This document shows positions 51,133-60,079 of a stretch of 64,000 nucleotides of DNA, in pieces. Under the pieces are notes generated by a model. That model made no database searches, was not told the origin of the DNA, and worked only from the letters and a program-made list of their open reading frames with translations. Source of the stretch: Pseudomonas orientalis (GTDB lineage: Bacteria > Pseudomonadota > Gammaproteobacteria > Pseudomonadales > Pseudomonadaceae); NCBI RefSeq assembly GCF_001439815.1, contig NZ_JYLM01000006.1, forward strand, positions 186,001-250,000, read 5' to 3'. The position numbers were made by a program, and so were the translations under genes. Positions within the stretch are counted from its first letter, which is position 1; every line of letters starts with the position of its first letter.

Positions 51133-52401
51133 GTGAATCCTGCTGTTGCTCCACTTGCCCAACACACCCCGCCCTCAGCCCTTGATGACGTGGTGGCGCA
51201 GCTTAATGACGCCTACATCGAAAAAGGCACGCCGATGTTCATGCGTACGGTGCTGGCGCTGTTCTCCGGCGGGTTTGCCACCTTCGCCCTGTTGTATTGC
51301 GTACAGCCGATGATGCCGGCGCTGTCCCACGAATTTTCCATCAATGCCGCACAGAGCAGCCTGATCCTGTCGGTCGCCACGGCGATGCTTGCCTTTGGCC
51401 TGCTGATCACCGGACCGATTTCCGACCGGCTGGGGCGCAAGCCGGTGATGGTCGCCGCGCTGTTCTGTGCAGCGCTGGCCACCATCGCCAGTGGCTTGAT
51501 GCCAAGCTGGGAGGGCATCCTGTTGATGCGCGCGCTGGTGGGTCTGTCCTTGAGTGGCCTGGCCGCCGTGGCCATGACCTACCTGAGCGAAGAGATCCAC
51601 CCGCAGCACATCGGCCTGGCCATGGGCCTGTACATCGGCGGCAACGCGATTGGCGGCATGAGCGGACGGTTGATCATCGGTGTATTGATCGACTTCGTCA
51701 GTTGGCACACCGCGATGCTGATCATCGGCGCCCTGGCGCTGATCGCTGCGACGGTGTTCTGGAAAATCCTTCCCGAATCGCGCAACTTCCGCGCCAGCAG
51801 CCTCAAGCCGCGCAACCTGCTCGATGGCTTCGTGATGCACTTCAAGGACGCGGGCCTGCCGTGGTTATTCCTTGAAGCCTTCCTGCTGATGGGCGCGTTT
51901 GTGACCCTGTTCAACTACATCGGCTATCGCCTGCTGGCCGATCCGTATGACCTCAGCCAGGCCGTGGTTGGCCTGCTGTCGCTGGTGTATCTGTCAGGCA
52001 TCTACAGCTCGGCGAAAATCGGCTCGCTCGCCGACCGCCTGGGCCGCCGTCGCGTGCTGTGGGGCACCATTGTGCTGATGCTCGCCGGCATGAGCCTGAC
52101 CCTGTTCACCCCACTCTGGCTGGTGGTGCCAGGCATGCTGATCTTTACCTTCGGCTTCTTCGGCGCCCATTCGGTAGCCAGCAGCTGGATCGGGCGGCGT
52201 GCGGTAAGGGCCAAGGGACAGGCATCGTCGCTGTATCTGTTTTGCTATTACGCGGGGTCGAGCATTGCCGGGACGGCGGGCGGGTTCTTCTGGCACTTCG
52301 GTGGGTGGAGCGGGATTGGCGGGTTTATCGTCGCGTTGCTGATTGGCGCGTTGCTGGTGGCGTTGAAGCTGGCGAAGTTGCCGCCGCTGGGGCAGGTCTG
52401 A
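51133..52401 (+). CDS. MFS transporter
   Basis: This 422-residue major facilitator has about 12 transmembrane helices, an N-terminal soluble stretch of about 40 residues, the motif-A-like loop GPISDRLGRKPVM between helices 2 and 3, and SLADRLGRRRVLWG in the second half. Similarity in pattern to YnfM/inner-membrane transport proteins suggests drug or metabolite efflux; the substrate is unknown. I chose the GTG at 51133 behind GAGG, because upstream in-frame codons fall in the AT-rich control region. It is divergent from the LysR gene. Confidence 0.88.
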   Translation: MNPAVAPLAQHTPPSALDDVVAQLNDAYIEKGTPMFMRTVLALFSGGFATFALLYCVQPMMPALSHEFSINAAQSSLILSVATAMLAFGLLITGPISDRLGRKPVMVAALFCAALATIASGLMPSWEGILLMRALVGLSLSGLAAVAMTYLSEEIHPQHIGLAMGLYIGGNAIGGMSGRLIIGVLIDFVSWHTAMLIIGALALIAATVFWKILPESRNFRASSLKPRNLLDGFVMHFKDAGLPWLFLEAFLLMGAFVTLFNYIGYRLLADPYDLSQAVVGLLSLVYLSGIYSSAKIGSLADRLGRRRVLWGTIVLMLAGMSLTLFTPLWLVVPGMLIFTFGFFGAHSVASSWIGRRAVRAKGQASSLYLFCYYAGSSIAGTAGGFFWHFGGWSGIGGFIVALLIGALLVALKLAKLPPLGQV

Positions 52402-52418
52402 AGCTTTCTGGCATTTAA

Positions 52419-52511
52419 TGTGGGAGGGGGGCTTGCCCCCGATTGCGGTGTATCAGTCTGAGTATCTTTAACTGAAACACCGCGATCGGGGGCAAGCCCC
52501 CTCCCACATTT
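52419..52511. repeat. REPIN, GTGGGAGGGGG family
   Basis: A complete inverted REP pair lies between the convergent MFS and hemE genes. The left arm has one extra G (TGTGGGAGGGGGGCTTG). The inner spacer pairs CGGTGTATCAGT with ACTGAAACACCG. Confidence 0.93.
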
Positions 52512-52523
52512 TTGCTACGTGTT

Positions 52524-53591
52524 TTATTCGTGATACTGGGCGGACAGTTCATGCACCGCACGCAGGAAAGCACCCGCGTGCTCCGGGTTCACTTCCGGGG
52601 TGATGCCATGGCCGAGGTTGAACACGTGCCCGCTGCCCTTGCCATAGCTGGCGAGGATACGCCCGACTTCGGTGCGGATCGCTTCCGGCTTGGCGTACAG
52701 CACGGTCGGGTCCATGTTGCCTTGCAGCGCGACCTGGCTACCGACGCGACGGCGTGCTTCGCCGATATCGCAGGTCCAGTCCAGGCCTAGCGCATCCGCG
52801 CCCGCATCGGCGATGCTTTCCAGCCACAGGCCGCCGCCCTTGGTGAACAGGATCACCGGGACCTTGCGGCCTTCGTGCTCACGGATCAGGCCGCTGACGA
52901 TCTTGCGCATGTAGGCCAGGGAAAATTCCTGGTAGGCCGCCGCCGAGAGGTTGCCGCCCCAGGTGTCGAAGATCTGCACCGCTTGCGCGCCGGCCATGAT
53001 CTGACCGTTGAGGTACGAAGTGACCGACTGCGCCAGCTTGTCGAGCAGCAGGTGCATGGCTTGCGGATTGTCGTAGAGCATGGCCTTGGTCTTGCGGAAG
53101 TCTTTGGACGAACCGCCTTCAACCATGTAGGTGGCCAGGGTCCAGGGGCTGCCGGAGAAGCCGATCAGCGGCACGCGGCCATTGAGTTCGCGGCGGATGG
53201 TGCTCACGGCGTCCATCACATAACCGAGGTCTTTGTGCGGATCAGGGATCGGCAAGGCTTCGATATCGGCCAGGGTGCTGACGACCTTCCTGAAACGCGG
53301 GCCTTCGCCGGTCTCGAAGTACAGGCCTTGGCCCATGGCGTCGGGGATGGTGAGGATGTCGGAAAAGAGAATGGCCGCGTCCAACTGAGGGTAGCGGTCA
53401 AGCGGCTGCATCGTGACTTCGCAGGCGAACGCAGGATTCATGCACAGGCTCATGAAGTCGCCGGCGTGGGCGCGACTGGCGCGGTATTCCGGCAGGTAGC
53501 GACCGGCCTGGCGCATCATCCACACAGGGGTGACGTCCACGGGTTGCTTGAGCAGGGCACGCAGGAAACGGTCGTTCTTGAGGGCAGTCAT
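52524..53591 (-). CDS. hemE: Uroporphyrinogen decarboxylase
   Basis: HemE converts uroporphyrinogen III to coproporphyrinogen III in heme synthesis by four decarboxylations. The signature PVWMMRQAGRYLPEYR near the N-terminus and the GFSGSPWTLATYMVEGG segment are both present. The 355-residue length is standard. It is the most downstream gene of the minus-strand block that includes gltD and gltB, but a gap of about 240 bases with a REPIN separates it from gltD, so it probably has its own promoter. Confidence 0.97.
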   Translation of the reverse strand: MTALKNDRFLRALLKQPVDVTPVWMMRQAGRYLPEYRASRAHAGDFMSLCMNPAFACEVTMQPLDRYPQLDAAILFSDILTIPDAMGQGLYFETGEGPRFRKVVSTLADIEALPIPDPHKDLGYVMDAVSTIRRELNGRVPLIGFSGSPWTLATYMVEGGSSKDFRKTKAMLYDNPQAMHLLLDKLAQSVTSYLNGQIMAGAQAVQIFDTWGGNLSAAAYQEFSLAYMRKIVSGLIREHEGRKVPVILFTKGGGLWLESIADAGADALGLDWTCDIGEARRRVGSQVALQGNMDPTVLYAKPEAIRTEVGRILASYGKGSGHVFNLGHGITPEVNPEHAGAFLRAVHELSAQYHE

Positions 53592-53713
53592 GTCGGCATC
53601 CGCAAAAAAAGTGCGGGCATTTTCTCAGAGCGCGACGCAAAAGGCACGGAATGCGCCGTGCCTTTTGTCTATCGGGTCAATTTGTCGCGGGCATGAAAGC
53701 GCTGCAAAACAAC

Positions 53714-53804
53714 TGTGGGAGGGGGCTTGCCCCCGATTGCGGTGCGTCAGTCAATGAATCTGGTGACTGATACACCGCTATCGGGGGCAAGCCCCCTCCC
53801 ACAG
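53714..53804. repeat. REPIN, GTGGGAGGGGG family
   Basis: A complete inverted REP pair lies between gltD and hemE, starting 30 bases after the gltD stop on the minus strand. It may stabilise the 3' end of the gltBD message. Confidence 0.93.
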
Positions 53805-53833
53805 TTTGATCCCGTTTCAGGCTGGGATCGGGG

Positions 53834-55252
53834 TCAGACCTGCAGGTAATCCAGGATGCCTTCGGCGGCGTTGCGGCCTTCGAAGATCGCCGTTACCACC
53901 AGGTCAGAGCCGCGCACCATGTCGCCACCAGCGAAGATCTTCGGGTTGCTGGTCTGGTGCTTGTACTGGCCTTGTTCCGGGGCGACGACGCGGCCCTGGC
54001 TGTCGGTCTGGATCTGGAACTGCTCGAACCACGGCGCCGGGCTTGGGCGGAAACCAAAAGCGATGACCACGGCGTCGGCCGGGATGATCTCTTCGGAACC
54101 CGGGATCGGCTCGGGGCTGCGACGGCCACGGGCGTCCGGCTCGCCGAGACGGGTCTCGACCACCTTCACGCCTTCGACACGGTCTTCACCGACAATGGCG
54201 ATCGGCTGGCGGTTGTAGAGGAATTTCACGCCTTCTTCCTTGGCGTTCTTCACCTCTTTGCGCGAGCCGGGCATGTTGGCTTCGTCACGACGGTACGCAC
54301 AGGTCACCGACTTGGCGCCTTGGCGGATCGACGTGCGGTTGCAGTCCATCGCGGTGTCGCCACCGCCGAGCACCACGACCTTCTTGCCTTTCATGTCGAC
54401 GAAATCTTCCGGCGACTTTTCAAAGCCCAGGTTGCGGTTGACATTGGCGATCAGGAAATCCAGAGCGTCGTATACGCCCGGCAGGTCCTCACCGGCAAAG
54501 CCGCCCTTCATATACGTGTAGGTACCCATGCCCATGAACACAGCGTCGTATTCGGCGAGCAGTTGTTCCATGGTGATGTCTTTGCCGATTTCGGTATTGA
54601 GGCGGAACTCGATACCCATGCCGGTAAACACTTCGCGACGGTTGCTCAGTACGGTTTTTTCCAGCTTGAACTCAGGAATGCCGAAGGTCAGCAGGCCACC
54701 GATTTCCGGGTTCTTGTCGAACACCACCGGGGTCACGCCGCCGCGCACCAGTACATCGGCACAGCCCAGGCCGGCAGGGCCCGCACCGATGATGGCGACG
54801 CGCTTGCCGGTCGGCTTGACCTTGGACATGTCCGGACGCCAGCCCATGGCGAACGCGGTGTCGGTGATGTACTTCTCCACCGAACCGATGGTCACCGCGC
54901 CGAAGCCGTCGTTGAGGGTGCACGCACCCTCGCACAGACGGTCCTGCGGGCACACCCGGCCGCAGACTTCCGGCAGGGTGTTGGTCTGGTGCGACAGCTC
55001 GGCGGCGGCGAGGATGTTGCCCTCGGCCACCAATTTCAGCCAGTTGGGAATGAAGTTGTGCACCGGGCACTTCCATTCGCAATACGGGTTACCGCACCCC
55101 AGGCAGCGGTGGGCCTGGTCGGCCGAGTGCTGGGGTTTGAAGGGTTCGTAGATTTCCACGAACTCTTTCTTGCGTTGACGCAACAGTTTCTTCTTCGGAT
55201 CTTTGCGCCCGACATCGATGAACTGGAAGTCGTTATTCAGACGTTCAGCCAT
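53834..55252 (-). CDS. gltD: Glutamate synthase small subunit
   Basis: GltD is the NADPH-binding beta subunit of glutamate synthase and feeds electrons to GltB for conversion of 2-oxoglutarate and glutamine to glutamate. The N-terminal cysteines (CLGCGNPYCEWKCPVHN, CGRVCPQDRLCEGAC) hold iron-sulfur clusters. Two dinucleotide folds follow (IIGAGPAGLGCADVL for FAD and VVLGGGDTAMDC for NADPH). The 472-residue length is normal. It follows gltB by 32 bases on the same strand, forming the gltBD operon. Confidence 0.97.
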   Translation of the reverse strand: MAERLNNDFQFIDVGRKDPKKKLLRQRKKEFVEIYEPFKPQHSADQAHRCLGCGNPYCEWKCPVHNFIPNWLKLVAEGNILAAAELSHQTNTLPEVCGRVCPQDRLCEGACTLNDGFGAVTIGSVEKYITDTAFAMGWRPDMSKVKPTGKRVAIIGAGPAGLGCADVLVRGGVTPVVFDKNPEIGGLLTFGIPEFKLEKTVLSNRREVFTGMGIEFRLNTEIGKDITMEQLLAEYDAVFMGMGTYTYMKGGFAGEDLPGVYDALDFLIANVNRNLGFEKSPEDFVDMKGKKVVVLGGGDTAMDCNRTSIRQGAKSVTCAYRRDEANMPGSRKEVKNAKEEGVKFLYNRQPIAIVGEDRVEGVKVVETRLGEPDARGRRSPEPIPGSEEIIPADAVVIAFGFRPSPAPWFEQFQIQTDSQGRVVAPEQGQYKHQTSNPKIFAGGDMVRGSDLVVTAIFEGRNAAEGILDYLQV

Positions 55253-55284
55253 GTTAAAACCTCATCAAACTCTTCAGGCGCATA

Positions 55285-58200
55285 TCACTGCGGGTTGGCA
55301 CGGATGCTGGAAAGCAACGATTTCAGGTTGGCCGCCTTGGGCTTGACCAGCCAGAAACGACGCAGGTAATCATCCAGGTTCTCGGCGAGGTTACGCCCCC
55401 ATTCGCTGCCGGTTTCCTCGACGTACTCGTCCAGCACATGCTGCAAGTGGTTGCGGTAGGATTCCATGGCTTCGCCGCTGATCCGCTGGATCTCGACCAA
55501 CTCGTGGTTGACCTTGTCGACGAAGGTGTTGTCCTGATCGAGCACGTAGGCGAAACCGCCGGTCATGCCCGAACCGAAGTTGTAACCGGTCTTGCCCAGT
55601 ACCGCGACAAAACCACCGGTCATGTACTCGCAGCAGTGATCGCCAGTGCCTTCAACCACGGTGTGGGCACCGGAGTTACGCACGGCGAAACGCTCACCGG
55701 CGGTACCGGCGGCGAACAGCTTGCCGCCAGTGGCGCCGTACAGGCAGGTGTTGCCGATGATGGCGCTGTCCTGGCTCTTGTAGACGCTTCCGGCAGGCGG
55801 AACGATGACCAGCTTGCCACCGGTCATGCCTTTGCCCACGTAGTCGTTGGCGTCGCCTTCCAGATACATGTGCAGGCCACCAGCGTTCCACACGCCGAAG
55901 CTCTGGCCCGCAGTACCCTTGAAGCGGAAGGTGATCGGTGCTTTCGCCATGCCCTGGTTGCCGTGCTTGCGCGCGATTTCGCCGGAGACGCGCGCGCCGA
56001 TGGAACGGTCGCAGTTGCAGATATCCAGGGCGAATTCGCCACCGCTGGCATCGTTGATCGAGGAACCGGCCATCTCGACCATCTTCTCGGCCAACAGGCC
56101 TTTGTCGAACGGTGGGTTGCGGTCCACCTGGCAGAATTGTGGCTTGTCTGCCGGGATGTGGTCGCTGCCCAACAGAGGCGTCAGGTCCAGATGTTGCTGC
56201 TTGGCGGTTTGGCCTTCGAGGATTTCCAGCAGATCGGTGCGCCCGATCAGCTCTTCCAACGAACGCACACCCAACTTGGCCAACCACTCACGGGTCTCTT
56301 CGGCGACGTAGGTGAAGAAATTCACCACCATGTCGACGGTGCCGATGTAGTGATCCTTGCGCAGCTTCTCGTTCTGAGTCGCCACGCCGGTGGCGCAGTT
56401 GTTCAGGTGACAGATGCGCAGGTATTTGCAGCCCAGGGCAATCATCGGCGCAGTGCCGAAGCCGAAGCTCTCGGCGCCGAGGATCGCAGCCTTGATCACA
56501 TCGAGGCCGGTTTTCAGGCCGCCGTCGGTCTGTACCCGCACTTTGCCGCGCAGGTCGTTGCCGCGCAGGGTCTGGTGGGTTTCGGCCAGGCCGAGTTCCC
56601 ACGGCGCACCCGCGTACTTGATCGAAGTCAGCGGCGAAGCGCCGGTGCCGCCGTCGTAGCCGGAGATGGTGATCAGGTCAGCATAGGCCTTGGCCACACC
56701 GGCGGCGATGGTGCCCACGCCGGCTTCCGCCACTAGTTTCACCGAGACCAGCGCCTGCGGGTTGACTTGCTTGAGGTCGAAAATCAGCTGCGACAAGTCT
56801 TCGATCGAATAAATGTCGTGGTGCGGCGGTGGCGAAATCAGGGTCACGCCCGGCACTGCATAACGCAGCTTGGCGATCAGGCCGTTGACCTTGCCGCCTG
56901 GCAATTGTCCACCCTCACCCGGCTTGGCGCCCTGGGCCACCTTGATCTGCAGCACTTCGGCATTGACCAGATATTCCGGGGTCACACCGAAACGGCCGGT
57001 GGCCACCTGCTTGATTTTCGAGCTCTTGAGCGTGCCGTAGCGCGCCGGGTCTTCACCGCCTTCGCCGGAGTTGGAACGCGCGCCCAGGCGGTTCATGGCT
57101 TCGGCCAGAGCTTCGTGAGCCTCGGGCGACAAGGCGCCCAGGGAAATACCGGCGGAGTCGAAGCGCTTGAGGATGGATTCCAGCGGCTCGATTTCGCTGA
57201 TGGCCAATGGCGTGTCCAGGGTTTTCACCTTGAACAGGTCACGGATCATCGACACCGGGCGGTTATCTACCAGCGCGGTATAGAGCTTGAACTTGGCGTA
57301 GTCGCCCTGCTGCACGGCGGCTTGCAGAGTGCTGACCACGTCCGGGTTGTACGCATGGTATTCGCCACCGTGCACGAACTTGAGCAGGCCGCCTTGCTGG
57401 ATCGGCTTGCGCGCGCTCCAGGCTTCGGCCGCCAGGGCTTTCTGTTCGGCTTCGATATCGACGAAACGCGCGCCCTTGATGCGGCTCGGCACGCCACGAA
57501 AGCTCAGCTCGCAGACTTCTTCGGACAGGCCGATGGCTTCGAACAATTGCGCGCCGCGATACGAGGTGACGGTGGAGATGCCCATCTTCGACAGGATCTT
57601 CAGCAAGCCCTTGGTGATGCCCTTGCGGTAGTTCTTGAACACCTCGTAGAGGTCGCCCAGCACTTCACCGGTGCGGATCAGGTCACCCAGCACTTCGTAC
57701 GCGAGGAACGGATAGACCGCCGACGCGCCGAAACCGATCAACACCGCGAAGTGGTGCGGGTCGCGGGCCGTGGCGGTTTCCACGAGGATGTTGGAGTCGC
57801 AGCGCAGGCCTTTCTCGGTCAGGCGATGGTGCACCGCGCCGGTGGCCAGCGAGGCGTGGATCGGCAACTTGCCTGGCGCAATGTGGCGGTCGGTCAGCAC
57901 GATCTGGGTACGACCGGCGCGCACGGCTTCTTCGGCCTGGTCGGCGACATTGCGCACAGCGGCTTCAAGGCCCAGGCTCTCGTCGTAGTTCAGGTCGATG
58001 ATCTGGCGTTCGAAGCCCGGCCGCTCCAGGGTCATCAGCGAGCGCCACTTGGCCGGGGAAACGACCGGCGAGCTGAGGATCACGCGGGAGGCATGCTCAG
58101 GCGATTCCTGGAAGATATTGCGCTCGGCACCGAGGCACACTTCCAGCGACATCACGATGGCTTCGCGCAGCGGGTCGATCGGTGGGTTGGTCACCTGGGC

Positions 58201-59730
58201 GAATTGCTGGCGGAAATAGTCGTACGGCGTACGCACGCGCTGGGACAGCACGGCCATCGGCGTGTCGTCGCCCATGGAGCCGACGGCCTCGTAGCCTTGC
58301 TCGCCAAGCGGGCGCAGCACCTGGTCGCGCTCTTCGAACGTGACCTGGTACATCTTCATGTACTGCTTGAGCTGGTCGACGTCGTAGAAAGCCGAACCGT
58401 GGTCATTGTCTTCCATGGTCGCCTGGATGCGCAGGGCGTTCTTGCGCAGCCATTGCTTGTACGGGTGACGGGACTTCAAACGGTTGTCGATGGCGTCAGT
58501 GTCGAGGATCTGCCCGGTTTCGGTGTCCACGGCGAGAATCTGGCCAGGGCCCACGCGGCCTTTGGCAATGACGTCTTCCGGCTTGTAGTCCCACACACCG
58601 ATTTCCGACGCCAGGGTGATGAAACCGTTGGTGGTGGTAACCCAGCGCGCCGGGCGCAGCCCGTTACGGTCGAGCAGGCAGACGGCGTAGCGACCGTCGG
58701 TCATGACCACGCCGGCCGGGCCGTCCCACGGTTCCATGTGCATCGAGTTGTATTCGTAGAACGCCCGCAGGTCCGGGTCCATGGTCTCGACGTTCTGCCA
58801 CGCAGGCGGAATGATCATGCGCACGCCACGGAACAGGTCGATGCCGCCAGTGACCATCAGTTCGAGCATGTTGTCCATGCTCGAGGAGTCGGAGCCGACG
58901 CGGTTGACCAGCGGGCCGAGCTCTTCGAGGTCCATCAGGTCGTTGGCGAACTTGGTGCGACGGGCCACGGCCCAGTTGCGGTTGCCGGTGATGGTGTTGA
59001 TCTCGCCGTTATGGGCGAGGAAGCGGAACGGCTGGGCCAGCGGCCATTTCGGCAGGGTGTTGGTGGAGAAGCGCTGGTGGAACACGCAGATGGCGGTTTG
59101 CAGGCGCTCATCGCTCAGGTCCGGATAGAAGGCGGTGAGGTCCGCCGGCATCATCAGGCCTTTGTAAATGATGGTCTTGTGGGAAAAGCTGCAGATGTAG
59201 TGGTCGGTGTCGGCGGCGTTGAGCACCGACGAACGACGACGCGAGGTGAACAGCTTGATCGCCATGTCCTGGTCGCTCAGGCCGTCGCCGGCGATGAACA
59301 CTTGTTCGATCTGCGGCAAGCGCTCGTTGGCCAGGCGGCCGAGCACGCTGGTGTCGATCGGCACTTTGCGCCAGCCGATCAGTTGCAGGCCGGCAGCGGT
59401 GATTTCGCGGTTCATGTTCTCGCGAGCGGCTTGGGCTTTGACCGGGTCCTGGTTGAAGAACACCATGCCCACCGCGTACTGCTTGGGCAGGTCAACCGCA
59501 AAATGCTCTTTGGCGACGGCGCGCAGGAACTGGTCGGGCTTTTGAATCAGCAAGCCGCAACCGTCACCGGTCTTGCCGTCGGCGTTGATCCCACCGCGGT
59601 GGGTCATGCAGGTCAGGGCCTCGATGGCCGTTTGCAAAAGGGTATGACTGGGCTCGCCCTGCATGTGGGCTATCAGGCCGAAACCACAGTTATCCTTGAA
59701 TTCATCGGGTTGGTACAGACCTGCTTTCAT
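55285..59730 (-). CDS. gltB: Glutamate synthase large subunit
   Basis: GltB is the alpha subunit of glutamate synthase. The N-terminal glutaminase domain has its catalytic cysteine in DNCGFGLIAH (Cys15), which becomes the N-terminus after removal of a short propeptide. The central domain and the FMN-binding synthase domain follow, with the three-cysteine iron-sulfur motif GCKYLRICHLNNC. A glycine-rich beta-helix domain closes the protein. The start MKAGLYQPDEFKDN at 59730 matches the Pseudomonas family start; an in-frame ATG at 59781 would add 17 unsupported residues. The length is 1481 residues. A sigma-70-like promoter lies upstream. Confidence 0.97.
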   Translation of the reverse strand: MKAGLYQPDEFKDNCGFGLIAHMQGEPSHTLLQTAIEALTCMTHRGGINADGKTGDGCGLLIQKPDQFLRAVAKEHFAVDLPKQYAVGMVFFNQDPVKAQAARENMNREITAAGLQLIGWRKVPIDTSVLGRLANERLPQIEQVFIAGDGLSDQDMAIKLFTSRRRSSVLNAADTDHYICSFSHKTIIYKGLMMPADLTAFYPDLSDERLQTAICVFHQRFSTNTLPKWPLAQPFRFLAHNGEINTITGNRNWAVARRTKFANDLMDLEELGPLVNRVGSDSSSMDNMLELMVTGGIDLFRGVRMIIPPAWQNVETMDPDLRAFYEYNSMHMEPWDGPAGVVMTDGRYAVCLLDRNGLRPARWVTTTNGFITLASEIGVWDYKPEDVIAKGRVGPGQILAVDTETGQILDTDAIDNRLKSRHPYKQWLRKNALRIQATMEDNDHGSAFYDVDQLKQYMKMYQVTFEERDQVLRPLGEQGYEAVGSMGDDTPMAVLSQRVRTPYDYFRQQFAQVTNPPIDPLREAIVMSLEVCLGAERNIFQESPEHASRVILSSPVVSPAKWRSLMTLERPGFERQIIDLNYDESLGLEAAVRNVADQAEEAVRAGRTQIVLTDRHIAPGKLPIHASLATGAVHHRLTEKGLRCDSNILVETATARDPHHFAVLIGFGASAVYPFLAYEVLGDLIRTGEVLGDLYEVFKNYRKGITKGLLKILSKMGISTVTSYRGAQLFEAIGLSEEVCELSFRGVPSRIKGARFVDIEAEQKALAAEAWSARKPIQQGGLLKFVHGGEYHAYNPDVVSTLQAAVQQGDYAKFKLYTALVDNRPVSMIRDLFKVKTLDTPLAISEIEPLESILKRFDSAGISLGALSPEAHEALAEAMNRLGARSNSGEGGEDPARYGTLKSSKIKQVATGRFGVTPEYLVNAEVLQIKVAQGAKPGEGGQLPGGKVNGLIAKLRYAVPGVTLISPPPHHDIYSIEDLSQLIFDLKQVNPQALVSVKLVAEAGVGTIAAGVAKAYADLITISGYDGGTGASPLTSIKYAGAPWELGLAETHQTLRGNDLRGKVRVQTDGGLKTGLDVIKAAILGAESFGFGTAPMIALGCKYLRICHLNNCATGVATQNEKLRKDHYIGTVDMVVNFFTYVAEETREWLAKLGVRSLEELIGRTDLLEILEGQTAKQQHLDLTPLLGSDHIPADKPQFCQVDRNPPFDKGLLAEKMVEMAGSSINDASGGEFALDICNCDRSIGARVSGEIARKHGNQGMAKAPITFRFKGTAGQSFGVWNAGGLHMYLEGDANDYVGKGMTGGKLVIVPPAGSVYKSQDSAIIGNTCLYGATGGKLFAAGTAGERFAVRNSGAHTVVEGTGDHCCEYMTGGFVAVLGKTGYNFGSGMTGGFAYVLDQDNTFVDKVNHELVEIQRISGEAMESYRNHLQHVLDEYVEETGSEWGRNLAENLDDYLRRFWLVKPKAANLKSLLSSIRANPQ

Positions 59731-59841
59731 AGACACTTTCTCACCAGGCTGCCTCTTTTCTCGAGGCAAATTTCTTTTCAATTCAACCGGTTACCTTCCA
59801 CGCCGAACGTACGCCGGCTTAGCGGGGGCAAAAGGGAGGTC

Positions 59842-59870
59842 ATTGTACACACCGACACAGACGCTCACAA
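59842..59870 (-). promoter_or_regulatory. Predicted sigma-70 promoter of gltBD
   Basis: On the minus strand TTGTGA and TACAAT are separated by 17 bases. This gives a start point near 59835 and a leader of about 105 bases before gltB. The 349-base gap between the damX-like gene and gltB otherwise holds a GC-rich stem-loop (60053-60073) and an AT-rich stretch (59860-59960), with no gene. Confidence 0.55.
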
Positions 59871-60052
59871 ATTTAGCGACGAAATGTCGCAAATCTATGT
59901 CGCATTTATGAAAGGTTTAAAGCGATATGCTGTGCTAGTCAAAACTTTTTTAATTCTGACCGCTACGACTCAAAAGCTACCGTGACGCAGACACCACAAA
60001 GCGCGCGGCCTTCAGGGCTGCACGCTGTTGTAGTTTTTTGAGGTGCTGGGAG

Positions 60053-60073
60053 GGCGGCCTGGGTAAGGCCGCC
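60053..60073 (-). terminator. GC-rich stem-loop after the damX-like gene
   Basis: GGCGGCC, loop TGGGTAA and GGCCGCC form a perfect 7-bp stem seven bases after the stop of the damX-like gene on the minus strand. There is no T-run directly after it, so termination here would be inefficient or factor-dependent. A second hairpin (GCAGCCCTGAAGGCCGC) follows about 30 bases further downstream. Confidence 0.45.
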
Positions 60074-60079
60074 GGATCT

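Noticed and set aside
56767..59985. Long plus-strand open frame opposite gltB
   Set aside because: Shadow of gltB codon use; rich in His, Gln and Gly with no domain, and no ribosome site.
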